In this document: positions 46,079 to 55,282 of the stretch, one piece after another
How the letters are laid out: each line of letters starts with the position of its first letter
Position numbering within the stretch: position 1 is the stretch's first letter
Assembly: GCA_007713455.1 (NCBI GenBank)
Contig: VMRT01000008.1
Location: 1-64,000, forward strand
Source of the DNA: Pseudomonas sp.
GTDB taxonomy: Bacteria; Pseudomonadota; Gammaproteobacteria; Pseudomonadales; Pseudomonadaceae
Direction: 5' to 3'
Length of the DNA: 64,000 nucleotides
Program-made: the position numbers and the translations under genes
The notes under the pieces: model-generated
What the model was told of the DNA's origin: nothing
Seen by the model: the letters and a program-made list of their open reading frames with translations, nothing else
The model's database searches: none

Positions 46079-46878
46079 TGCGACGTCTGCTGCTAGCCGC
46101 GCTGGTTTTCCTGTCGACGCTGCCTGCGCTGGCCGCTGAGCGTGTTGTGAGCCTGGCGCCATCGCTCAGCGAAATCATGCTCGAACTTGATGCCGGCGAC
46201 CGGTTGGTCGGTGTGCTGGATGGCGGCGACCGCCCCACTGCGCTGCAGTCCGTACCCTCGGTGGGTCGTTATGGCCAGGTAGAGATGGAAACCCTGCTCA
46301 GCCTGCGCCCTGATCTCGTGCTGCTCTGGCCGGACAGTGTGCCGCGCAGTCAGCGTGAGCAGTTGCAGCAGTTCGGTATTCCCGTTTTGGTTGTCGAGCA
46401 GACCCGTCTCGAAGGGCTGGCCGAGCAGTTCGTTGTAGTGGGTAATGCCGTCGGGCGCGCCGAACAAGGCGAACGACTGGCCGGGCGCTTTCGTGCAGGC
46501 CTCGCCGAATTACGCAGCAAATACACGCGCGCTGAGCCGCTGCGGGTGTTCTATCAGATCTGGAATCGCCCGCTGTATACCCTAGGCGGCCAGCAGATCA
46601 TCAGCGAAGCGATCGAGGTGTGTGGTGGGCAAAACGTTTTCGCCGATCTGACCCTGGCGGCGCCACAGGTCAGCATCGAGGCCGTGCTCGCCCGCGATCC
46701 CGAAGTCATTCTTGCCGGTAGCGGTGCGCAGCTGGACGAGTGGCAGGCCTGGCCGCAGCTCAGTGCCGTGCGCAGCGGTCGACTGCTTGAAGTGCCCGAC
46801 AAGGGGCTGGAGCGGCCGAGCTTCCAGATGCTGGGGGCGATCCGGAAGCTCTGCGAGGTAATGGCGGCAGCGCCCTGA
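46078..46878 (+). CDS. btuF: Periplasmic cobalamin-binding protein BtuF
   Basis: 266 residues with signal peptide ending ALAAE and the ABC substrate-binding lobes of the helical-backbone class (VVSLAPSLSEIMLEL, DLVLLWPD, RPSFQML). It binds B12 or cobinamide delivered through BtuB. No BtuCD is in this window. It is convergent with btuB at a 22-base gap. Confidence 0.9.
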   Translation: MRRLLLAALVFLSTLPALAAERVVSLAPSLSEIMLELDAGDRLVGVLDGGDRPTALQSVPSVGRYGQVEMETLLSLRPDLVLLWPDSVPRSQREQLQQFGIPVLVVEQTRLEGLAEQFVVVGNAVGRAEQGERLAGRFRAGLAELRSKYTRAEPLRVFYQIWNRPLYTLGGQQIISEAIEVCGGQNVFADLTLAAPQVSIEAVLARDPEVILAGSGAQLDEWQAWPQLSAVRSGRLLEVPDKGLERPSFQMLGAIRKLCEVMAAAP

Positions 46879-46900
46879 GCGGGCGCGCTGGTAAACGTGA

Positions 46901-48760
46901 TTAAAGCGAGGGAGTCCAGGTAACGGCGAACAGTGCGGTGCGGCCCTGCTCCTTGTATCCGTAGGCGCTGTCCATGTTGGCGAATTCGCGCTGGTACAGC
47001 GCCAGGTGATAGTCCTTGTCCAGCACGTTGTCCAATTTGGCTTCCCAGCGAAGCTCGGGTGTCGCCTGCCAGCTCGTGCGAAGGTTCAGCACGGCATACC
47101 CAGGGATTGTGGTGCGCTCAGACTCGTAGTTTGCATTGAACGCGCTGTCGTCGAAGCGCTGGCTGAAGGCCTGCCAGGACGCGCCGACGCCGAATGCACC
47201 GAATTGGCGATCCACGTCCAGGCTCAGCGAGCGCTTGGCGCGACGTTGTAGTACCCGTCCGCTGTCCCTATCGCGCGGGTCAATAATGCTCACGCCGAGG
47301 CTCGCTTGCCACCCCAGCAGTTCGCGCGCCGCACTGGCTTCGAAACCGTTGATCCGTGCCTGGCTGACGTTTTCCATCCGGGTTCCACCCCAAGCGATCA
47401 TGTCTTCGACGTCGGTACGATAAAGCGCGGCTTCCAGCTGGGTCTCGTCGAATTCAGCGCGCCATTGCAATTCGTAGGTCTTCGAAGTCTCCGGCTGCAG
47501 GTCGGGGTTCGGCCCCCAGGCGGGCGGTGCGTAGAGGTCGGTGAACGTCGGGGCGCGGAAGCCTTCGCCATAGCTCAGAATCCAGCGCTGCGACTGACCT
47601 ACCGGCAGGCTGAATGCTGCGTTCCAGCTGTTGTGGCTGCCGAACTGCTGGTTGTCGTCGTGACGCAGACCCAGCTCGGTGCCGAAGCTTTCGCCCTGAT
47701 AGCTGTGCTGGGCAAAGAAAGCGAGATTGTCGCGACTGTCTTCCTGGTAGGCAGTGGTGGCGTCGAGTCGGTCTTCGTACCAGTCGCTGCCCACGCTCAA
47801 CTGCTGGCGCTCGCTGAGTTGCACGCGGTTGATCCAGGCCGCGGAGTGGCGAGTGGTCTCCAGCAGACCGTCGTTGTAGTTGGAGCCGACCGCGTGGTTG
47901 CGATCGAAGCTGCGGCCCAGCTCCAGACGGCTGTTCCACATGTCGGTCAACTGACCGTCCAGGTAGCCGCTGTAACTGCTGACCCGAAACTCGTCCTGCG
48001 GCGTTCCGGGTTCGAAATCATTGGCGTCGTCATACTCGTTCTTGCCGCGCTGGTCGTTGAGACTCAAGCCGGCCTTCCAGTCTGCATCGAACTGGTGATC
48101 CAGCTTCAGGTGCAAGGCCTTGTTGCGCTGGCCATCGTTGTCCCGATCAGCGCCGCGGTTGTCGCGGGTGATATCGAAGCCGTCGCGCTCATCGAGGCTG
48201 GCGCCGAGGTGGACGCGAGTCTGCTCCGTTCCGGCTGCGAGGCTCAGGCTGCGCTGGAAGGTCTGGTCGCTGCCGGCGGCCAAGCGGACTTCCGGATTTA
48301 TTCCGGGTTTGCCGCCACGGGTAAATATCTGGATGACGCCACCAATGGCATCCGCGCCGTAAAGCGAGGAGCGCGGGCCACGGATCACTTCGACACGCTC
48401 GATGTTGTCGATAGCCAGGTAGTCGAGGCGGGCGAAACCGCTGGTGGCCGAGGCAATGCGTTGGCCATCGACCAGCACCAGCGTTTGTGCAGTACCGGTG
48501 CCGCGCAGCGATAGCGACGCCACACCGCCAGGGCTGCTCACCTGTACGCCTGGCACACGCCGCAGCAGCTCGGGCACGCTGCGGGCTTGTAGCCGTTCGA
48601 TATCGGCGCGAGTGAATACGGTATTGGCTGCCGTCGCCTGGGCGCGGGGTTCAGCCTGGCGGGCGGAGGTAATGAGCATGCTTGGCAGCTCCTGCTCAGC
48701 AGCAAACACCTGCACGCCAGGCAGCAGCGCCACGGCCAGGGCAAGTCGGGACAGTTTCAT
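46901..48760 (-). CDS. btuB: TonB-dependent outer-membrane vitamin B12 receptor BtuB
   Basis: 619 residues: signal peptide about 1-20, TonB-box-like segment SMLITSARQ, plug domain to about 150 (VPELLRRVPGVQVSSPGG), then the 22-strand barrel ending AVTWTPSL. It imports cobalamin using TonB. Identity is supported by the cobalamin riboswitch ahead and btuF beside it. Confidence 0.93.
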   Translation of the reverse strand: MKLSRLALAVALLPGVQVFAAEQELPSMLITSARQAEPRAQATAANTVFTRADIERLQARSVPELLRRVPGVQVSSPGGVASLSLRGTGTAQTLVLVDGQRIASATSGFARLDYLAIDNIERVEVIRGPRSSLYGADAIGGVIQIFTRGGKPGINPEVRLAAGSDQTFQRSLSLAAGTEQTRVHLGASLDERDGFDITRDNRGADRDNDGQRNKALHLKLDHQFDADWKAGLSLNDQRGKNEYDDANDFEPGTPQDEFRVSSYSGYLDGQLTDMWNSRLELGRSFDRNHAVGSNYNDGLLETTRHSAAWINRVQLSERQQLSVGSDWYEDRLDATTAYQEDSRDNLAFFAQHSYQGESFGTELGLRHDDNQQFGSHNSWNAAFSLPVGQSQRWILSYGEGFRAPTFTDLYAPPAWGPNPDLQPETSKTYELQWRAEFDETQLEAALYRTDVEDMIAWGGTRMENVSQARINGFEASAARELLGWQASLGVSIIDPRDRDSGRVLQRRAKRSLSLDVDRQFGAFGVGASWQAFSQRFDDSAFNANYESERTTIPGYAVLNLRTSWQATPELRWEAKLDNVLDKDYHLALYQREFANMDSAYGYKEQGRTALFAVTWTPSL

Positions 48761-48769
48761 TCTTGGAAT

Positions 48770-48797
48770 TCCTCAAAAGATCGCAGACTTTTGAGGA
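48770..48797 (-). promoter_or_regulatory. Hairpin masking the btuB ribosome-binding site
   Basis: A perfect ten-base stem, TCCTCAAAAG with CTTTTGAGGA, loop eight bases. On the btuB transcript the 3' arm holds the GAGGA ribosome-binding site nine bases before the ATG. It is the likely OFF structure of the cobalamin riboswitch. Confidence 0.85.
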
Positions 48798-48871
48798 GGG
48801 CAGGAACAAGCGCGGGGGATGACGGGCAGCAGCGCTTGACGGTGCTGCCCTCCGCAACACCAGTCGAATCC

Positions 48872-49040
48872 GTCAGGCCGGTCTCCGGGCTTTCGACACG
48901 CATCACGCTCACCTTCCCATGTCGGAACACAGTGGCTGTGGAGCGGACGGCGATCCCTGAGGATCGCGGTCGATTACCGTTGCGGGGGCAGCGCCGGCCT
49001 TGCTCATCGAGCGCACCGGCTTCCCGTTTAATGCGGACCT
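48872..49040 (-). promoter_or_regulatory. Cobalamin riboswitch upstream of btuB
   Basis: On the minus strand the conserved blocks occur in order: GGGAAGCCGGTG, GCTGCCCCCGCAACGGTAA (B12 box), AGCCACTG, ATGGGAAGG, and AGCCCGGAGACCGGCC. A hairpin, GGGCAGCA/TGCTGCCC (48824-48831, 48843-48850), lies between it and the masking stem and may supply the kissing loop. Confidence 0.95.
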
Positions 49041-49318
49041 TGCGGTCGTGCACACCTGGGCGGATAAGAAAACGCGCGAACCTTACGGCCGGTGCTGGGG
49101 AAACACAAGCGGACGAATGGCCGCAAGGACAGTGGTTTCCAAGCAAAGCCGCGTCCCAGGGCCGCTCGAGCGTTGCTCGAAAAACATCCAGCCGCGACGG
49201 TGCGCAATGTTCAGCGATCGGCGCTGACTTGCGGGCGCCTACATTGGGCTCGAAGCCGTCGAGGTCGTGCCGACCGTCGCCAAGCGACGGCGGCATGTCC
49301 GCGCGACAGCGCCGAGCT
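49041..49318. other. Intergenic stretch upstream of the btuB riboswitch
   Basis: No gene seen. It must hold the btuB promoter on the minus strand; the best candidate, TTGTGT-N17-TAAGGT, is weak. sbcC ends at its right edge. Confidence 0.5.
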
Positions 49319-52300
49319 TTATGAAAGCCCCCCGACAATCTGTAGATCACTTTGCCCATTGCCCTGCCGGCGCACCTGGATCTGCACTGGAATGCGCTCG
49401 TGCATTTCCGCCACATGGGAGATCACCGCCACCTTGCGGCCTTGGGCCTGCAGCGAATCCAGCGCGTCCATGGCGATCTGCAGCGACTCGGGGTCGAGGC
49501 TGCCGAAGCCTTCATCGATAAACAGCGACTCGATCCTGAGCTTGCTCGAGGCCATCGAGGCCAGGCCCAGCGCCAGGGCCAGCGAAACGAGGAAGGTCTC
49601 GCCGCCGGACAGCGAATGCACCGAGCGCAGCTCGTCGCCCATCTCGGTATCCATGACCAGTAGGCCCAGCGGGCTGCCGCCGCGCTTGAGCCGGTAGCGC
49701 CGGGCCAGTTGGCGCAGCTGCACATTGGCGTGCTGCACCAGCAGATCGAGGTTGTAGGCCTGGGCGATCTTGCGGAAGGCGCCGCCGTCGCTGGAGCCGA
49801 TCAAGGCGGCGATGCGCCCCCAGCGCTGATGCTCGGCCCGTGCGGCGTCGATCTGTGCGAGCAACGCCTGGCTCTGGCTGCGGCGCTTGTCGTCGTCGAT
49901 CAGCTGGGCGCGGGTTTCCGCGCAGCGCTGGTCGGCCTGCTCGCATTGCTGCAGTTGCTCGGCATGGCGCTGCTGCAGCCGTTCGATGTCCGGCGTTTCG
50001 GCCTGCTGCAGTTTGTGCGTGTTCAGGCGACTGAAGCAGCCCTCCAGACGCTCGCGACAGCGGGTCAGGGTTTCGGCGTTCTGTTGCAGGCGCTGGCGCG
50101 CCTCGGCAATCAGCTGGTCATCCATGTGCAGCAGCTGGGCGAGGGTGGCGTCGTCCAGCTGCGGGTGGCTGGTGCGCCAGGTGGCCAGTTCCGCATTCAG
50201 CGCGTCGTGTTCCTGTTCCAGTTCGGCTTGGCGCTGGCGACAGTTCTGCTGCTCGCTGTGCAGCCGCGTCAGGCCAAGCTTGCTCTCGTTGAGCTGCCGA
50301 TCAATCTCGGCCTGGGTTTGCCGCGCAGCCTGGATGGTCGCGTCCAGCTGCTGTTGCCAGGCGCTGGCGCTGGTCTGTTCGCCAAGGCTGGTACGCAGCG
50401 CCTGCTGGCAGGCCAGCAGCAGTTTCTCGCGCTCGGTCAGTCGTGCGCTGCAGCTTTCCTGTTTCTCCTGGCGATGGCGTTGTTGCAACTGCTCGTCGCT
50501 GCGGCGCTGCTCGCACTGGCGCAGCTCATCGGCCAGCTCGGTCTGCGCCTGCAGTTGCTGCAGCCGCGTGGCGATGCTGGTGTCCAGCTGCATAAAGGTC
50601 TGCGCCGGATTTTCGCGCCAACGCTGCAGTTGTTCGGTGGGCAGCAGTTCGGCGAAGGTTTGCAGTTCCTCGTCGAGCTGCTGGTGATCGCGGGTGAGCG
50701 CATCGCGTTGGCGGGCGAGTTGCTGGGTCGCCTCGACGCAGGCCTCGCGCGCGGCCTGCCAGGCCTGCTGCAGGGTTTCGCTGCGCTGTTGCAGCGCGAG
50801 CAGTTGCTGCTGACGCTGGCTGGCGTTGGCGATCTGGTCTTTGAGTGTCGTCAGCTGCGCTTCCAGCCATTGCGAACGCTCGGCTTCCGGCTGCTCAAGC
50901 AATCGCGAGTGTGCGGGCAGGGCGAGCAGGCGCGGTGCCAGGGCCTGCAGCTGCGCCTCGACTTCGCCCTGGCGTTGTTGCGTCTGGCGCAACTGCGTGC
51001 TGAGCGCGACATGGCGATCGCGCAGCTCCTGCAGACGCTTATCATGTTCCTGTAGCGCCTGCTGCGCACGCTCGGCCTCGCTGTTGTCGTGGCGGTCGAG
51101 ACTGGCGACCAGCGCTTCGGTGTGCTGCCAGGGATGCTCGTCGCTGCCGCAGACCGGGCAGGGCTCGCCGGGAACGAGCGCCGCGCGCAGCGCTTCGACA
51201 TTCTCGCTGCGTGCCAGGCGTTGGCGTTCAAGCAGGGCGAGGGTAACCTTCAGCGCCTGCTCGGCAGCATCACGGTCACTACGAAGCTGTTTGCCCTGCG
51301 GTACCAGGCTGTCCAGCTCGGCCTGCTGGCGGATGTGGGCGTCGCTCAGTTCGCGCTGGCTGGCGGTGAGCGTGAGCTGCTGCGCCCAGAGTTCGCGCAG
51401 GGCCTCGGTTTCGCGCTCGGCCTGGCGCCATTCGTCGAGCTGTCGATGCAGACCGGCCAGCTGTTCGGCCAGCCCTAGTTCGCTGTCGCGCTCGCGTTGC
51501 AGATTGTCCAGCGCCTCGCGCGCCTGGCTTTGCCGGGTTTCGGCAGCCTTGGCCTGTGCTTCCAGTGCCGGGAGTTCGCTCTGTCCTTGCTGCAGCCGTG
51601 CCGCCAGCTGGACGGCCTGTTGCAGGCGCCGACTGTAACCGCCCCAGGCTGCACAGAGCGGTTGCAACGCTGCGCTGGTCTCGAGTTGCTGCGTCAGTGT
51701 CGCCAGCTGTTCGGCGGCGCGCTGTTGCTGCTCACCAAGCTGCTTGAGCGTTGCCTCGCCGGCGCTGGCCGTGGCATCGGCCTGGGCGCTTTCTGCGCGG
51801 ATCGAGGCGAGGTCGGCGTTCAGATGGCTGAGGCGCTCCTCTTCGCGGCGCGCTTGCGCAAGCCTCGGCTCGGCCGTCTGCCGCGCCTGTTCGGCTGCGC
51901 GCAGGTCGTTGCCAGCGGCTTCGCACTGGCGATGCAAGCTGTCGAGACGTTGCTGCAGGCTTTGCGCCTCGTGCTGCAGGCGAGTGAGACTTTCGGCGGC
52001 CTTGCCGAGCAGGGGTTCGAGTTCCTGCTGACGCAGAAAACGATGGCGCTGCGGCGCGAGCAATTCGAACAGCTCGAGAATACGGCGGGCCTCGGCCAGG
52101 CTCTCGCGCTCGTCTTCGGCGTCCTGCAGCTGCTGGCGTGCCGCTTCGCGCTCGTTTTCCAGGCGCTGCAGTTCGCTGAGCCATTGCCGCTGGGCTTCCA
52201 GCTTCTTGAGCTGCTGTTGCAGCTTCTTCAATTCTTCGAGCTGGGCCTGATGTTCGCGCTCCAGTACTTCACGCTGCTCGGGCTCCAGCGGCTGCAGGCC

Positions 52301-52972
52301 GCCGGCCTGCTGTTCAAGGCGAGTCAGGCTCTCCTTCGCCTGCTTGGCGGCCTCGAACGCGGCCTGGCCGAGGCGACTGTAGAGGCCGGTATCGGTGAGC
52401 TTTTCCAGCAGGGTGCCACGCTCGTTGTCGTCGGCCTTGAGGAACGCGGAAAACTCGCTCTGCGCCAGCAGCACGGCGCGGGTGAACTGGGCCAGGGTCA
52501 GCCCCAGGCGCGCTTCCAGCAGTTCCTTGAACTCGCGCTTTTTACCGCTGGCCAGGAGCGTGCCGCTGTCGAGATCGGTGAGGCTCTGGCTGCTGGCCTG
52601 CAGTTTGCCGTCGATCTTCTCTTTGGCACGCCTGACCTCCCAGCGCGCGCGGTAGCGGTGGCCGTCGACGCCGACGAAATCCACCTCGGCGTAACCTGCG
52701 CCACAGCCTCGGCGCAGCAGGTTGCGCTCATCGCCGCCGCCGATTTCGGCCTCCACGTCGGGGACCTTGTTCAGCGGCGAAACGCTGTCGAGCCGCGGCG
52801 TGCTGCCAAATAGCGCCAGGCACAGGGCGTCGAGGATGGTGCTCTTGCCCGCACCTGTAGGCCCGGTGATGGCGAACAGGCCAGCGCTGGCCAGGGGTTC
52901 GGCGGTGAAATCGATGATCTGTTCGCCGGCCAAGGAGGCCAGGTTCTTCAGACGGATGGCGAGGATTTTCAT
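49319..52972 (-). CDS. sbcC: Exonuclease SbcCD ATPase subunit SbcC
   Basis: 1217 residues of the Rad50/SMC type. Walker A GPTGAGKS at 37-44, two long coiled coils around a zinc hook CPVCG near 604, and C-terminal LSGGETFLVSLALALG signature with Walker B SLFIDEGFGSLD. With SbcD it opens DNA hairpins and protein-blocked ends. Its start overlaps the sbcD stop by four bases. Confidence 0.97.
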   Translation of the reverse strand: MKILAIRLKNLASLAGEQIIDFTAEPLASAGLFAITGPTGAGKSTILDALCLALFGSTPRLDSVSPLNKVPDVEAEIGGGDERNLLRRGCGAGYAEVDFVGVDGHRYRARWEVRRAKEKIDGKLQASSQSLTDLDSGTLLASGKKREFKELLEARLGLTLAQFTRAVLLAQSEFSAFLKADDNERGTLLEKLTDTGLYSRLGQAAFEAAKQAKESLTRLEQQAGGLQPLEPEQREVLEREHQAQLEELKKLQQQLKKLEAQRQWLSELQRLENEREAARQQLQDAEDERESLAEARRILELFELLAPQRHRFLRQQELEPLLGKAAESLTRLQHEAQSLQQRLDSLHRQCEAAGNDLRAAEQARQTAEPRLAQARREEERLSHLNADLASIRAESAQADATASAGEATLKQLGEQQQRAAEQLATLTQQLETSAALQPLCAAWGGYSRRLQQAVQLAARLQQGQSELPALEAQAKAAETRQSQAREALDNLQRERDSELGLAEQLAGLHRQLDEWRQAERETEALRELWAQQLTLTASQRELSDAHIRQQAELDSLVPQGKQLRSDRDAAEQALKVTLALLERQRLARSENVEALRAALVPGEPCPVCGSDEHPWQHTEALVASLDRHDNSEAERAQQALQEHDKRLQELRDRHVALSTQLRQTQQRQGEVEAQLQALAPRLLALPAHSRLLEQPEAERSQWLEAQLTTLKDQIANASQRQQQLLALQQRSETLQQAWQAAREACVEATQQLARQRDALTRDHQQLDEELQTFAELLPTEQLQRWRENPAQTFMQLDTSIATRLQQLQAQTELADELRQCEQRRSDEQLQQRHRQEKQESCSARLTEREKLLLACQQALRTSLGEQTSASAWQQQLDATIQAARQTQAEIDRQLNESKLGLTRLHSEQQNCRQRQAELEQEHDALNAELATWRTSHPQLDDATLAQLLHMDDQLIAEARQRLQQNAETLTRCRERLEGCFSRLNTHKLQQAETPDIERLQQRHAEQLQQCEQADQRCAETRAQLIDDDKRRSQSQALLAQIDAARAEHQRWGRIAALIGSSDGGAFRKIAQAYNLDLLVQHANVQLRQLARRYRLKRGGSPLGLLVMDTEMGDELRSVHSLSGGETFLVSLALALGLASMASSKLRIESLFIDEGFGSLDPESLQIAMDALDSLQAQGRKVAVISHVAEMHERIPVQIQVRRQGNGQSDLQIVGGLS

Positions 52973-54204
52973 CGATCGTCCTCCTCATGGGCGAACTCGA
53001 CTCGTTGCAGCAAAGTGGCGAAATCGTCCAGCGCCTGCTCGTCCGCCGGGTTGCCGTACTGTTCTTCCCAGGCGCGGGCGAACAGCTCCTGCGGGGTGAT
53101 CTGGTCGAGGCCGAGCAGCACTTCCGATTCCGTCTCGCCGCGCTTGCCGGCGTATTCACTGGCGATGCGCACCAGTCGGCAGGCCTTGCCAGTTATCGCG
53201 GTTTCGATGCGCTGGCGCAGGTCCGGCAGCGGCTCGTCGAGCAGCACGCGTACCTCCAGCCAGGGCAGGTTGTCGTCGAACAGCCCGGTGGGCGGCAGCG
53301 CTTCCAGCGCGGTAATGATTTCGGCCAGGGGCGCACGGCCGATGCGGATCATTTCCACCGCGCGCGGCACCGGCAGGCTTTCGACCTGCGCCCGCTGCTC
53401 GCCATCGAGTTCGACCAGCAGCACCTGATGCGGGTAGTTGACCTCGGCAAAGGACAGCGGCAGCGGCGAGCCGCTGTAGCGGATGCGCGCCTGCCCGGCG
53501 ACCTGCTGCGGCTTGTGCAGATGGCCAAGGGCGACGTAGGCGACGGACTCGGGGAACAGGCTGGCCGGCAGGGCCTCTGCGTTGCCGATGACGATATTGC
53601 GCTCGGACTCCTCCGACACCGCGCCGCCGGCCATGTGCGCGTGACTCATGGCGACCAGCGCCTGGCCGGGCTGGCGTGCGGTCTCGGCGGCCGCGATGAG
53701 GCGTTCATGCACCTGGCGAATGCCGGCCATGTAGTCATCGCCCAGTTCCATCCCGGTGACTTCGGCCGGACGCAGGAAGGGCAGGGTGAGGCACCAGGCT
53801 GCGATGTTGCCCGCGGCGTCGTGCAGCGGCACCAGCAGCCGCTGGTGGTCCAGCTGGCCCTCGGCGACCCAGCTGATGCGTCCCACGGCATGGGCGTTGA
53901 GGCGCTTCATCAGCGGCGCTGGCAGTTCGATACGCCCGCCGGAGTCGTGATTGCCGGCGATCATCACGATGTCCAGCTGCGGGAGTTTTTCGTGGGCGCG
54001 GACGATGAAATCGTAGAGGCGTTCCTGGGCCTTGAGTGGCGGGTTGACCGTGTCGAACACGTCGCCGGCTATGAGCAGGGCGTCGGCGCGGTGGGCGACC
54101 AGCTGGTCGAGCAGCCAGGCGAGGAATTGCGCGTGTTCGAAGTCGCGGTCCTGGCCGTGAAGGGTCTGGCCGAGGTGCCAGTCGGAGGTGTGGATCAGGC
54201 GCAT
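52969..54204 (-). CDS. sbcD: Exonuclease SbcCD nuclease subunit SbcD
   Basis: 411 residues of the Mre11 metallophosphoesterase type: SDWHLGQ (near 7), GDVFDT (near 47), GNHDSG, SHAHM and GHLHKPQ supply the two-metal site. It cleaves palindromic hairpins with SbcC; the neighbouring region (54205-55282) is itself a large inverted repeat of the sort SbcCD can cut. Confidence 0.97.
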   Translation of the reverse strand: MRLIHTSDWHLGQTLHGQDRDFEHAQFLAWLLDQLVAHRADALLIAGDVFDTVNPPLKAQERLYDFIVRAHEKLPQLDIVMIAGNHDSGGRIELPAPLMKRLNAHAVGRISWVAEGQLDHQRLLVPLHDAAGNIAAWCLTLPFLRPAEVTGMELGDDYMAGIRQVHERLIAAAETARQPGQALVAMSHAHMAGGAVSEESERNIVIGNAEALPASLFPESVAYVALGHLHKPQQVAGQARIRYSGSPLPLSFAEVNYPHQVLLVELDGEQRAQVESLPVPRAVEMIRIGRAPLAEIITALEALPPTGLFDDNLPWLEVRVLLDEPLPDLRQRIETAITGKACRLVRIASEYAGKRGETESEVLLGLDQITPQELFARAWEEQYGNPADEQALDDFATLLQRVEFAHEEDDR

Positions 54205-54340
54205 GGGCTCAGGCTCATTGTGGGCGGGTGCAGTGGCGAACCGCTGGCGTGGGATGGGCGGTGGGTGGTTGCGTCGGATGTAAAGGCTTGTGGGCGCGGT
54301 TGGATGTGGCTGTCACTTATCGTGCTGGTATGACGCGCTG

Positions 54341-54585
54341 GTTTCGCCCTGCTGGGCGACTCACTTTTTTCAGTCGCGAAAAAAGTAAGCAAAAACGCTT
54401 GCCCCTCCATCCGGCCCCGGCTGCGCCGGGGTTCCCTCGTTCCGGTGACGTTCCAAGGGCCCGCTGCGAAGGGCCATCCCTGGCCCATCGCAGCTCTCGC
54501 GGCATCCATGCCGCTCAACCCTTTCCACGCCACCTGCACTCGGCCTCCTGAAAGGGGCGTTTGGTGTTGCCTGAAAGGTCGTGCA
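54341..54585 (+). repeat. Structured repeat element, left copy
   Basis: Starts GTTTCGCCCTGCTGGGCGAC. Hairpins in order: CGCCC/GGGCG; ACTTTTTTC/GAAAAAAGT (54363-54386); CCCCGGC/GCCGGGG (near 54415-54431); GGGCCA/TGGCCC; GCGGCAT/ATGCCGC. Ends in CTGAAAGG and GTGCA. The right copy has the same order of hairpins with different stem sequences. Confidence 0.8.
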
Positions 54586-54943
54586 ATTGGGGATGGGCAG
54601 GGGGCGCTGTAAATGGCCGAACCCACGCTCTGCTTGGTTGCGTTGTCTGTAGCTTGGGTAACGCGACGCTTACCCACCGGTTTGCAAAGTAACCCGCCGT
54701 GGTCCGGCAACACCTTGCTTGAAGCCAGCGGTGGAAAATGTTGATCAGTGTTCCACCTTATATCGGGACACGTCATGACGGTACGTCCCTGTCCCGTCAT
54801 TCCTCGCTCGGCGTCCATTGCTCGCGTCCCGCTGTGCAAGGGCTGAGTTCGGCCTCCTGAGGCGGATTCCAGTCCGGGTCGCCTGATGGATCGAAGGCTA
54901 ACTACGCTTTGCTTCGCAGTTGACTTTGCTTTGTGCGTTTCCA

Positions 54944-55195
54944 TGCGCGGCCTGACAGGCAGCACCAGATTCCCCTTCAGTAGGGAGAGCGGAATCGTTG
55001 CGCAAGGGGGTGAGCCGCATGGATGCGGCGAAAGGCTTAAAGGGCCATGGATGGCCCTTGTAAGCCGACCCCTGGAGCGGCGATGAAGCGAACGAACCCT
55101 GCGCGTAGCGCAGGGCCGGATGTAGGGGCGCGCTTTCTTTTGCTTACTTTTCTTTGCGCGTGCAAAGAAAAGTGAGTCGCCCAGCAGGGCGAAAC
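54944..55195 (-). repeat. Structured repeat element, right copy (inverted)
   Basis: Read on the minus strand it starts with the same 27 bases as the left copy. Its stems are ACTTTTCTTTGC/GCAAAGAAAAGT (55146-55173), CCCTGCGC/GCGCAGGG, AGGGCCAT/ATGGCCCT and GCCGCAT/ATGCGGC. Unpaired blocks such as AAGTAAGCAAAA and CATCCGGCC are conserved. Confidence 0.8.
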
Positions 55196-55282
55196 CTGAG
55201 CCAAACGCCAAGGAAATCGCGCCGCTCACATACCGAGCTCCGTGCCGACGCCCTTCACGGCCAAGAGCGCCCCCAAGAGCCC

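Larger units (their letters stand above)
54205..55282. other. 1.1-kb gene-free region with a large imperfect inverted repeat
   Basis: No convincing gene: the one long frame (54195-55526, minus) has low-complexity repeat-derived sequence, no family and no ribosome-binding site. The stretch holds two inverted copies of a hairpin-rich element (54341-54585 and 54944-55195) and a 358-base centre with further short dyads, for example CGGGACA near 54764 against TGTCCCG near 54791. Confidence 0.75.

Noticed and set aside
51497-52813. 438-residue plus frame opposite sbcC
   Set aside because: It is the leucine/glutamine-rich shadow of the SbcC coiled coil.
52987-54333. 448-residue plus frame opposite sbcD
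   Set aside because: Shadow of sbcD, which has all Mre11-type motifs.
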